A stretch of 5,117 bases of DNA from the NCBI GenBank assembly GCA_002438345.1, contig DJUJ01000224.1, forward strand, positions 67,730 through 72,846, in the 5' to 3' direction. The translations under genes and the position numbers were made by a program. This DNA comes from Paenibacillus sp. UBA6285 (GTDB taxonomy: Bacteria > Bacillota > Bacilli > Paenibacillales > Paenibacillaceae). Shown here piece after piece: positions 1-5,117 of the stretch. The notes beneath the pieces were generated by a model, which was not told the DNA's origin, ran no database searches, and saw only the letters and a program-made list of their open reading frames with translations. Each line of letters starts with the position of its first letter. Positions within the stretch are counted from its first letter, which is position 1.

Positions 1-114
1 CTCGGCATGAATTGGTGGGGTTCAGAGGGAGTAAATACGTTTTTTCTGAAAAAAGAAAGAGATTCGTTTAAGGAAATGGACATCCAATATGGACGTTATA
101 CTTCGCCACTATAG
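1..114 (+). CDS. C-terminal end of an unidentified upstream gene (partial, 5' end outside window)
   Basis: Frame 1 is open from the first base to a TAG at 112-114 and gives 37 residues ending in DIQYGRYTSPL. An ATG at base 7 could in principle start a 35-residue peptide, but I see no good ribosome binding site for it, so the tail of a longer gene is more likely. The main support is context: a T-tailed hairpin on the same strand begins about 30 bases after the stop, the usual distance for the terminator of the preceding gene. The peptide has two adjacent tryptophans and a charged stretch (KKERDSFKE) and shows no family motif I recognise. Another frame (3-71) is also open over part of this stretch, so the reading frame is not certain. 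Confidence 0.4.
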   Translation, partial: LGMNWWGSEGVNTFFLKKERDSFKEMDIQYGRYTSPL

Positions 115-145
115 GCATGACTTCGCTGTAAACGTAGAAATGATT

Positions 146-174
146 GGGTGCATCGTGAGATGTATCTTTTTTTT
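146..174 (+). terminator. Rho-independent terminator of the upstream gene
   Basis: The arms GGGTGCATC (146-154) and GATGTATCT (159-167) pair over 9 positions with three G-U pairs. They enclose a GTGA loop, which has the stable GNRA form. The stem runs straight into eight Ts at 167-174. It lies after the stop at 114 and before the kinase leader, so it should insulate the two-component operon from upstream transcription. The stem is moderate in strength because of the wobble pairs. Confidence 0.6.
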
Positions 175-320
175 ACTACAATATAAGAAAGCTTGCTTAT
201 GATATTATAAATGTCAGCAATCATCTTTTAAAATACTTAAATTTGTAACATCGGTAGGTCTATATAGCCCGATCGAGTCATGTAGCTGGGATGAGACGGT
301 GATATTGTTAAGCATAAGAT
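175..320 (+). promoter_or_regulatory. AT-rich leader of the two-component operon, with a weak promoter candidate and a small palindrome
   Basis: This non-coding stretch lies between the terminator and the kinase gene and must hold the operon promoter if transcription starts locally. The best sigma-A-like pair I can find is TTAAAT at 237-242 and TATATA at 261-266 with an 18-base spacer, which is a poor match at -35. Isolated -10-like hexamers (TATGAT at 198-203, TAAAAT at 229-234) lack a -35 partner. An imperfect 14-base palindrome, GGTCTATATAGCCC (257-270), overlaps the proposed -10 and could be an operator. ATCGG at 250-254 and CCGAT at 269-273 are a competing inverted pair around it. No riboswitch or tRNA-like fold is evident. 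Confidence 0.25.
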
Positions 321-1178
321 GTGCGGGAGGGGACGGCAACGTATAAACGAATAAAGTATATGATCCTGTTACTGCCAACGCTAATGGTGGGTATCTGGGA
401 GATTGTGCGTCATCAGTTTCTAATGCCTTATATTTCTATGGACTTGGGGAACTATTTGACGCCGGTTCTTGTGTTTTTGGTCAGTCTCGTATTGTTAGTC
501 CCTCTGTTCTCTCTTATGGAGCGGAATCAGCGGGAGCTGGAGCAGGAACGTGCGCTTAAAGACGCAATGAAAGCTCGTGAAGGTCTAGCCAAGGAACTGC
601 ATGATGGGATGGCGCAATCTTTATTTCTCTTATCTGTCAAAATCGACCGACTAGAAGCAAGCCGCAAGAATGGTGAAGTCAGTGAGGAAAGTGTGGATCA
701 GATCAAAAAGACGGTCCATGAGGTGAATCGTTATGTGCGGCAGGCCATCGCCAATCTGAAGATTCCGGTCTCTGAGCAGAGTTCTTTTTCATTGGAACAG
801 TCGGTAAAAGATCAGCTAGCCCAGATGGCAAATGAGATTATGATCGAAGCCTCTCTCGATTGGAGCCTGCGAGATGATGCGCTCTCCCCTTCAGAAAAAT
901 CAGAATTGTTATCCTGTATCCGCGAAGCGATCATTAATGTTCGTAAGCATACACGAGCTGGACTGGTTTCAATTACTGGTGCTGGCGATGAGAAAAGCTG
1001 GTGTGTAGTTGTTGCAGACAATGGAGAAGGATTTCAGCATGATCCATTTGAAATGAATGGTAGCTACGGACTTCAGATCATGAAGGAACGCGCCCTGAGG
1101 ATGGGATGGAAGCTTAGGCTGACGTCTGGTGACACAGGCACCCAGGTTGAAATTACGAAAGGGGAAGTCAGTTCATGA
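321..1178 (+). CDS. Membrane sensor histidine kinase, NarL/LiaS-type (HisKA_3 plus HATPase_c)
   Basis: The product is a sensor kinase predicted to autophosphorylate on histidine and pass the phosphate to the regulator encoded next door. Two membrane helices (about residues 13-30 and 46-65) flank an outside loop of only about 15 residues. There is no HAMP, PAS or large sensor domain; a charged helix leads straight into the dimerisation domain. The phospho-acceptor is H94 in KELHDGMAQSL, the HisKA_3 form. The ATP-binding domain shows an N box (REAIINVRKH, N206), a G1 box (DNGEGF, 233-238) and a G2 region (GSYGLQIMKERA, 247-258). At 285 residues it is a short kinase, complete in both catalytic domains. 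The layout resembles LiaS and other intramembrane-sensing kinases, but no LiaF-like gene is present and the stimulus is unknown. The GTG start at 321 is uncertain: no clear ribosome site precedes it and a strong one lies inside the frame. Confidence 0.95.
   Translation: MREGTATYKRIKYMILLLPTLMVGIWEIVRHQFLMPYISMDLGNYLTPVLVFLVSLVLLVPLFSLMERNQRELEQERALKDAMKAREGLAKELHDGMAQSLFLLSVKIDRLEASRKNGEVSEESVDQIKKTVHEVNRYVRQAIANLKIPVSEQSSFSLEQSVKDQLAQMANEIMIEASLDWSLRDDALSPSEKSELLSCIREAIINVRKHTRAGLVSITGAGDEKSWCVVVADNGEGFQHDPFEMNGSYGLQIMKERALRMGWKLRLTSGDTGTQVEITKGEVSS
325..332 (+). promoter_or_regulatory. Strong Shine-Dalgarno-like GGGAGGGG inside the annotated kinase start
   Basis: GGGAGGGG lies just downstream of the GTG at 321 rather than upstream of it. 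It cannot serve that GTG. The in-frame codon at ideal spacing is ACG at 339 (6 bases), while the first in-frame ATG at 360 is 27 bases away. The purine run therefore casts doubt on the 321 start without naming a standard replacement. Confidence 0.4.
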
Positions 1179-1840
1179 GCCGATACCGGGTTTTAGTTGT
1201 GGACGATCATGTGCATGCACGTGAGGCGATGTGCGAGATTTTGTCCATGGATGATAGTTTTGAGGTTATTGGTGTAGTGGAGAGTAGTGCTGAGGCGATC
1301 GCTTTCACAGCGCAATGGATGCCTGATCTCATTCTAATCGACATTCAGATGCCGGTGATGGACGGTTTGGAGACTACTCGCCGAATCAAGCAGGAATATC
1401 CCTATGTCAAAATCGTTATCGTTACGGTATCGGACGAGATTTCCCATCTCCTCGAAGCGCTGAAGCAAGGAGCACAGGGGTATTTGCTAAAGAATCTGGC
1501 GCCTTCCACCTGGATTCAATATTTGCAGGCCATTGTTAATGAAGAAGCGCCTCTAAGTCGGGAGCTGGCTTTTCAAATCTTGAAGGAGTTTACCGTGCCC
1601 TCTGTAACGGATGAAGGGGAGTCATTGACAGCAAGAGAGAAAGAAATTTTAAGCTGTGTATCTTCTGGATCGAAGAATAAGGAGATTGCCTTGAGCTTGG
1701 GGATTTCGGAGCATACCGTAAAAAACCATCTGAAAAACATCCTCCAAAAGCTTCAACTCCAAAACCGAACACAGCTGACGCGTTATGCCTTGGAGCAAGG
1801 GCTTGCTTCGCGAAAACGGGATTTTTCGAAAGATGTATAG
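1175..1840 (+). CDS. Two-component response regulator, NarL/LuxR family
   Basis: This is a DNA-binding response regulator, the cognate partner of the kinase upstream. The start ATG overlaps the kinase TGA (ATGA, 1175-1178) and follows AAAGGGGA at 1158-1165, so the two are translationally coupled. Residues 4-120 form the receiver: acidic pocket D10 and D11, phospho-acceptor D56 in LILIDIQMPVMDG, switch T84, and K106 in the conserved GYLLK. Residues 150-208 are a LuxR-type helix-turn-helix, opening LTAREKEIL, with recognition-helix region ISEHTVKNHLKNI. All key residues are present and the length of 221 matches the family. The nearest named relatives by architecture are LiaR, VraR and NarL, but targets cannot be read from the sequence. 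The following ycnI gene is the obvious candidate target, by position only. Confidence 0.97.
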   Translation: MSRYRVLVVDDHVHAREAMCEILSMDDSFEVIGVVESSAEAIAFTAQWMPDLILIDIQMPVMDGLETTRRIKQEYPYVKIVIVTVSDEISHLLEALKQGAQGYLLKNLAPSTWIQYLQAIVNEEAPLSRELAFQILKEFTVPSVTDEGESLTAREKEILSCVSSGSKNKEIALSLGISEHTVKNHLKNILQKLQLQNRTQLTRYALEQGLASRKRDFSKDV

Positions 1841-1862
1841 CAAGTAGTTAAGGACGAAGTTA

Positions 1863-1868
1863 TATAAT
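1863..1868 (+). promoter_or_regulatory. Possible -10 box for a separate ycnI promoter
   Basis: A perfect TATAAT lies in the 47-base gap between the regulator and ycnI. The expected -35 position (about 1839-1845) reads AGCAAGT, which is not a sigma-A -35 element. A promoter here would need an activator, or the match is chance in AT-rich DNA. Transcription from it would start near 1875 and leave a very short leader carrying only the ribosome binding site. Confidence 0.25.
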
Positions 1869-1887
1869 TATTGATGAGAAGAGGCTA

Positions 1888-2538
1888 ATGATGAACAGAT
1901 TATCTCGCAAAATAATGACTCTATTCGCACCAGCTGCTGCAACACTACTACTGTTCGTAGCCGTGGCTAGCGCGCACGTAACCGTGGCACCAGCACAATC
2001 CAGTACCGGAGCATGGGAGACGTACACGCTTAAAGTCCCTTCAGAAAAAGATGTGGCCACTGTACAGGTTGATCTACGAATTCCAGCAGGTGCAGAGTTC
2101 AAACAATATGAGGCTACACCCGGATGGGATGTTACCATTGATGGGAATAAGGTTAGCTGGATAGCTAATAGTGAGGGCATTCAGAAGGGGCAATTCCAAC
2201 GTTTCTACTTTACGGCAAAGAACCCTGATGCCGCTGGCGACATCGCATGGGATGCTTATCAACACTATGCCGATGGAAGCTTGGTGCAATGGTCTGGTGA
2301 GGCTGGAGCAGAGAATCCGCATTCTATTACTTCAATTGTACAAGCCACCGGTGGGGATGAACATTCTCACGGTTCCAATGTCACTGACAATTCGATGAGC
2401 ATGGAAGAGCACAACGCTATCATGAAAGATGAGGAAAAATCAAACAGTGTCAACCCAATGGTCTACATCGCAGTCGGGATATCTTTACTAGCCTTTTTAA
2501 TAGCGGCCATAAGTATATTGCGCGGGCGGAAAGAGTAA
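1888..2538 (+). CDS. ycnI: YcnI family (DUF1775) copper-binding membrane-anchored protein
   Basis: This is an extracytoplasmic protein of the YcnI/DUF1775 family, whose Bacillus subtilis member binds Cu(II) through its mature N-terminal histidine. Residues 1-29 are a signal peptide ending ASA, and cleavage would expose H30 (HVTVAPAQSS), as the family's histidine-brace site needs. The domain runs to about residue 152, with W135 in LVQWSG in the place of the family's conserved tryptophan. A linker rich in His and Met follows (H159, H161, M170, M172, H175, M179). A membrane helix (about 190-211) and a basic tail (RGRKE) come last, so the copper domain faces outward. GAGAAGAGG at 1876-1884 precedes two adjacent ATGs (1888, 1891); the second has the better spacing. 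The copper transporter (ycnJ) and repressor (ycnK) genes that often accompany ycnI are absent here; instead it follows a two-component system and ends at a strong terminator. Confidence 0.93.
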   Translation: MMNRLSRKIMTLFAPAAATLLLFVAVASAHVTVAPAQSSTGAWETYTLKVPSEKDVATVQVDLRIPAGAEFKQYEATPGWDVTIDGNKVSWIANSEGIQKGQFQRFYFTAKNPDAAGDIAWDAYQHYADGSLVQWSGEAGAENPHSITSIVQATGGDEHSHGSNVTDNSMSMEEHNAIMKDEEKSNSVNPMVYIAVGISLLAFLIAAISILRGRKE

Positions 2539-2604
2539 GAGGGGATCGTTGTATTCCGTGATCAGGGTTAGATACTTTGATTAGACAAAAGTTTGATCTT
2601 ATAC

Positions 2605-2652
2605 CTGTGAACAGTTTCTAGTGAAGTATGGAACTGTTCGCAGTTTTTTTTT
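2605..2652 (+). terminator. Strong rho-independent terminator after ycnI
   Basis: The arms CTGTGAACAGTTTC (2605-2618) and GGAACTGTTCGCAG (2630-2643) pair over 14 positions with no mismatch, using two G-U wobbles, around an 11-base loop. Nine Ts (2644-2652) follow at once. It lies 66 bases after the ycnI stop and ends the rightward transcription unit before the convergent cotH-like gene. Confidence 0.9.
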
Positions 2653-2705
2653 GTATGTGGAGATTTGGGCAATATGATTTTTAAGGCAAAATAATTCAAT
2701 TCATG

Positions 2706-2742
2706 AAATAAGCCCCCGTCAATAAACGACGGAAGCTCATTT
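2706..2742 (-). terminator. Terminator hairpin downstream of the CotH-type kinase gene
   Basis: Read on the - strand, AAATGAGCTTCCGTC (2742-2728) pairs with GACGGGGGCTTATTT (2720-2706) over 15 positions around a 7-base loop, with three G-U pairs. On the + strand those wobbles become A-C mismatches, so the hairpin is built for leftward RNA. It lies 37 bases after the cotH-like stop. The U-rich tail is short (CTTATTTC), so the stem carries most of the signal. Seven Ts on the + strand at 2749-2755 could let it act weakly as a second rightward stop. Confidence 0.7.
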
Positions 2743-2779
2743 TATGAATTTTTTTGTTGTGCAAAAACTTTTTACTTAT

Positions 2780-4660
2780 CTATAACCGTTTCCGCTTATA
2801 GAAGGTCACAAAGATTGCAGTCAGCAGTAGGAGAAGTATCGCGACTCCAGTAGTGATGGCTTCACTTGTGCTGCCTTTTTGCTGCATAGCGCCAGCACCG
2901 CCGCCAAAGTTACCACCCATACCACCACCGCCAGGACCATCTCCACCTTCAGGGATAGTTGGTCCACCCATGGCACCCGGTGCACCGCCAGGTCCGCCGG
3001 TGAATCCACCTTGAGCAGCCTGCCCGTCGGTATTAGTCTGCCCGCCAGCTGCTGCTTGCGTGTTACTGCCAGGACCCGCGCCGGCATTAGGGATAGCCGA
3101 TCCGCCCATGGCCCCGGGCTCACCACCTGCGCCGCCTTGAGGAGCCTGCCCATCCGTGGCAGCTTGCCCGCTTTCGGCGTTCGGCGCAGCAGCAACCACA
3201 CCGCCCGCACCTGTCCTCTCAGCTCCCGCGTTAGCTCCGCCCGTACCGCCAGTGCCCGCGCTCTGATCCACCCCCGCGCCATTCTGTCCGTTACTCGCGC
3301 CGTTCGCGCCTTGCCCAGCACCAGTGGCACCTGCAGCTGCGCCATTCCTAGCGCCACCACCACCCATACCGCTTCCTGATCCGTCTCCGGAGGAAGGTAT
3401 GGTGACATTGAGCTGTTGCTGGATATTTTTCGCCATGTTCGACATGAAGGTCTTAACAGACTTAATCCCTTCTTCATACTGATCGAAGGTGTAGAAGGCG
3501 GATGGATCCGTTTTGACATAGCTGGAAATCATCGTGTTCAGCTGATCCATCCGAGCTTGGAACGTATCATCTACTAGATAGCCATTAATCATTTCGCTAA
3601 CAATTTCGTGATATTTCGTTTTGTATTCGTCGTTAGCAAGTAGCTTCGCAATCAGAGGACGTTCTGCCAATGCGCCTTGAGTAGGCTCGTCAATCAGTAC
3701 ATCTGCGCTGCCCATGCCGCCAAAAGCCATATTATAATCCCACGGCAAGATAGAGAAGACCCCATCGTCTTCATATAGGTAATAATTTTGCTTATTACCA
3801 CCTAAATAACTGTCCATATTAGCCGTTACCGCATTTAGAGCGATATACTTCAGCGATTCCTCTACGTCGATGTATTTTTCATAATCGGTGCCGTTATTGA
3901 GTTCATTCAGCATATCGATCAGAATATCATCGTTGGATTTATCCGATTTCATTACTAGTCCGGTATAGAGGGAAGGATCGTCACCAAGCCAAGTCAAGTC
4001 ACTGCCCTGACCGGTCATTTCCCCTTTATAAAGAGCTCCGTAAGAGTTCCCAAAGTTGCGTTCCAGATAAGCGTCGCCGATCTGTTCCACCGCGAGGTAG
4101 AAGCCCTTCAGTTCATTGTTGACGTACACATTGACGAAGGAATATTTCGGCGTCGGAAGTCCGACACTCTCAGCGAGCTCATAGGTTAGAAATTCTCGCA
4201 TATAAGAAGCATCGCTGTAATTGTTATTTAGGTTGATCTTTGTGATGCCAAATAAATTCTGGTTCACATATTCATCAAAAGAAATTTTGAAGCTGTAGCG
4301 GTCAGAGTCCGTCATCTGTACTACACTTCTGAGACTGAGATTTCCTTTGGTTCGTACGGCTACGTTATCGAATTTAATCCCGTTGTACTCAACGGATGCG
4401 GTTTTATATTCTTCCGCGCTGCCATTATCCAGCATATCCTGAAAATCATCCGGGTCTAAAGTGATTTTGACATCGACGACCTTGTCTTTTGGAAAGACCT
4501 GCTCGTCTAGACTTTTCTCGTCGCTCGAGACTTTCTTTTCCTGAGAATCTGTTGCAGTTTCGTTTGTTGCAGATGGACTTGCGTTCTGGCACCCAGCTAC
4601 AGCGATGACCAGCAGCAGGCAACAAAGACTCAGCAGGATAGACTTACCTCTTGCTTTCAT
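2780..4660 (-). CDS. CotH-family secreted protein kinase, lipoprotein with Gly-rich tail and C-terminal membrane helix
   Basis: This is a 626-residue member of the CotH family, which has a kinase-like fold related to Fam20 secretory kinases; spore-coat CotH phosphorylates coat proteins on serine. The ATG at 4660 is preferred because AAAGGCGG (4676-4669) lies 8 bases before it; the GTG at 4669 overlaps that site. A lipoprotein signal ends in the lipobox AVAGC (C24). The CotH domain spans about 52-415. It includes VFPKDKVVDVKI, VRTKGNLS, a catalytic-loop-like D283 with Q291 and N292 (MDSYLGGNKQNYY), and the metal-binding-like LPWDYN (D308). A low-complexity tail of Gly, Ala, Asn and Gln (about 425-597) contains a duplicated block. 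A hydrophobic helix (about 600-620) and YKRKRL end the protein. It is probably lipid-anchored and membrane-spanning with the kinase outside. Nothing ties it to the spore coat, so I do not use the symbol cotH. Assignment of catalytic residues is by family analogy. Confidence 0.92.
   Translation of the reverse strand: MKARGKSILLSLCCLLLVIAVAGCQNASPSATNETATDSQEKKVSSDEKSLDEQVFPKDKVVDVKITLDPDDFQDMLDNGSAEEYKTASVEYNGIKFDNVAVRTKGNLSLRSVVQMTDSDRYSFKISFDEYVNQNLFGITKINLNNNYSDASYMREFLTYELAESVGLPTPKYSFVNVYVNNELKGFYLAVEQIGDAYLERNFGNSYGALYKGEMTGQGSDLTWLGDDPSLYTGLVMKSDKSNDDILIDMLNELNNGTDYEKYIDVEESLKYIALNAVTANMDSYLGGNKQNYYLYEDDGVFSILPWDYNMAFGGMGSADVLIDEPTQGALAERPLIAKLLANDEYKTKYHEIVSEMINGYLVDDTFQARMDQLNTMISSYVKTDPSAFYTFDQYEEGIKSVKTFMSNMAKNIQQQLNVTIPSSGDGSGSGMGGGGARNGAAAGATGAGQGANGASNGQNGAGVDQSAGTGGTGGANAGAERTGAGGVVAAAPNAESGQAATDGQAPQGGAGGEPGAMGGSAIPNAGAGPGSNTQAAAGGQTNTDGQAAQGGFTGGPGGAPGAMGGPTIPEGGDGPGGGGMGGNFGGGAGAMQQKGSTSEAITTGVAILLLLLTAIFVTFYKRKRL
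2930..3031 (-). repeat. Gly-rich repeat unit, copy B of the kinase tail
   Basis: This unit encodes residues 544-577 and starts TDGQAAQGG. It shares the order TDGQAxQGG, then PGAMGG, then IP, then GPG with copy A upstream in the gene. It is four residues longer, through extra Gly, Pro and Phe residues after QGG. At DNA level both copies keep CAGCCTGCCC-like and CCACCCATGG-like segments with substitutions, which fits an old tandem duplication. Confidence 0.75.
3068..3157 (-). repeat. Gly-rich repeat unit, copy A of the kinase tail
   Basis: This unit encodes residues 502-531, beginning TDGQAPQGG and containing PGAMGGSAIP. The 12-residue spacer between the copies (SNTQAAAGGQTN) is itself Gln- and Ala-rich. 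The region is much richer in G and C than the flanking genes, as expected from Gly, Ala and Pro codons, so the base shift alone does not indicate transfer. Confidence 0.75.
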
Positions 4661-4668
4661 CTGGGGCA

Positions 4669-4676
4669 CCGCCTTT
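4669..4676 (-). promoter_or_regulatory. Ribosome binding site that sets the CotH-type kinase start
   Basis: AAAGGCGG on the - strand is one base off a consensus site. It is 8 bases from the ATG at 4660 and overlaps the alternative GTG at 4669, which it therefore cannot serve. It lies in the 29-base gap after the DUF4956 stop, so the two genes can be expressed from one mRNA. Confidence 0.7.
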
Positions 4677-4689
4677 CATCTTATTGTGT

Positions 4690-5117
4690 TTAGGATACAT
4701 AGTCGCCGCTATAGCTGATTAGAGGTGTATTTTTGACTCCCTTTAGGTCGGAGACTGTGTTGACAAATCCACCTACTTTATCATCCGGACGGAGCTCGAG
4801 TGTTAATTCAATATTGTTTGCGGATACTGTTTTTTGCTTCACGTTGTAACGTTTCACGGATTTGGTGATATGGTTGTGTACTTCACGTTCACTCTCGTCG
4901 CTATCGCAGTTAATGACTAGCAAGTATGGTGTTTCGATAGAAGAATGTTTAATGAACAGGAATAGAATTAGACCGATGATGATTGAACCAACAATAGCCA
5001 AAGTGAAGAATCCTGCGCCAGTTACGATCCCTGCGACTGCTGCCCAGAATAAGAAGATCAGATCTGTTGGGTCTTTGATCGGCGTTCTGAAACGAACGAT
5101 GGACAATGCGCCGACCA
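4690..5117 (-). CDS. DUF4956 family membrane protein (partial, N-terminus beyond window)
   Basis: The last 141 residues of a DUF4956 protein are visible. The frame stays open to the window edge and reads VGALSIVRFRTPIKDPTD, the conserved family segment. The TTG codon at 5106 is therefore an internal leucine, not a start. Two membrane helices follow (roughly LIFLFWAAVAGIVTGAGFF and LAIVGSIIIGLILFLFI). A soluble C-terminal domain of about 85 residues follows, with alternating strands and helices (YLLVINCDSDESE..., IELTLELRPD...), perhaps a ferredoxin-like fold. Family members are near 220 residues, so roughly 80 are missing, including the first helices. The function is unknown. The gene is 29 bases upstream of the CotH-type kinase on the same strand, with no terminator between them. 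Relatives often lie beside CotH and VTC-domain polyphosphate polymerase genes, which suggests a shared membrane process. Confidence 0.9.
   Translation of the reverse strand, partial: VGALSIVRFRTPIKDPTDLIFLFWAAVAGIVTGAGFFTLAIVGSIIIGLILFLFIKHSSIETPYLLVINCDSDESEREVHNHITKSVKRYNVKQKTVSANNIELTLELRPDDKVGGFVNTVSDLKGVKNTPLISYSGDYVS

Noticed and set aside
40..56. GTTTTTTCTGAAAAAAG as a terminator hairpin
   Set aside because: It is a pure A/T stem lying inside the open frame 1-114 with no T-tail. The hairpin at 146-174 is a better terminator.
812..1021. A 69-codon - strand frame in the histidine kinase
   Set aside because: It is antisense to the ATPase domain and has no independent support.
1811..1828. 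CGAAAACGGGATTTTTCG hairpin near the regulator's 3' end
   Set aside because: It has a six-pair, A/T-heavy stem inside the coding region and no T-run after it. It is too weak to separate the regulator from ycnI.
1860..2180. A 106-codon - strand frame over the ycnI start
   Set aside because: It overlaps the ycnI signal peptide and domain in antisense. No homology-like motif or ribosome site is seen.
2930..3157. Collagen-like gene or horizontally acquired GC-rich island
   Set aside because: There is no regular Gly-X-Y triplet phase. The GC rise follows from Gly, Ala and Pro codons in one continuous kinase frame.
2879..3379. A 166-codon open frame on the + strand opposite the Gly-rich tail
   Set aside because: It is an antisense shadow, rich in Thr, Ser and Arg, with no ribosome site or family signal, and it lies wholly within the kinase gene.
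2821..3519. A 232-codon open frame on the - strand inside the CotH-type gene
   Set aside because: It is a shadow of the Gly/Ala-rich tail. GC-rich codons suppress stops in other frames; the product is Arg- and Leu-rich without a domain, and the real frame has a full CotH domain.
5104..5106. TTG as the start of the DUF4956 gene
   Set aside because: The frame continues upstream as VGALSIVRFR, matching the conserved family core, so the protein begins outside the window.

Overview
The window looks like chromosomal DNA from a Paenibacillus-type member of the Bacillota. The basis is strong purine-rich Shine-Dalgarno sites, GTG/TTG-tolerant coding, T-tailed hairpin terminators and the protein families present. 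The genus is an inference; no rRNA, tRNA, mobile element, CRISPR array or phage gene is visible.

Left half (+ strand). Bases 1-114 are an open frame that is probably the tail of an upstream gene, followed by a hairpin with a T-run (146-174) that closes it. After an AT-rich leader (175-320) comes a translationally coupled two-component pair: a short NarL/LiaS-type membrane histidine kinase (321-1178), overlapping by ATGA a LuxR-type response regulator (1175-1840). A YcnI/DUF1775 copper-binding surface protein follows 47 bases later (1888-2538). No terminator separates it from the regulator, so the three may be co-transcribed, although a TATAAT box just before ycnI could give it its own promoter. 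A strong terminator (2605-2652) ends this unit.

Right half (- strand, convergent). A membrane protein of the DUF4956 family enters from beyond the right edge (4690-5117, partial). 29 bases after its stop comes a CotH-family secreted protein kinase (2780-4660). This kinase has a lipoprotein signal, a complete kinase core, a tail of about 175 residues rich in Gly, Ala, Asn and Gln with a tandem duplication, and a C-terminal membrane helix. A hairpin (2706-2742), most stable as RNA of the - strand, ends this unit. In related bacteria CotH and DUF4956 genes often sit with a VTC-type polyphosphate polymerase gene. If that holds here, the third gene lies just past the right edge.

The most interesting content is the CotH-DUF4956 pair, a probable membrane-tethered extracytoplasmic kinase module without a described role. 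Next is the two-component system placed directly upstream of a copper-handling protein that lacks its usual ycnJ/ycnK-type neighbours.
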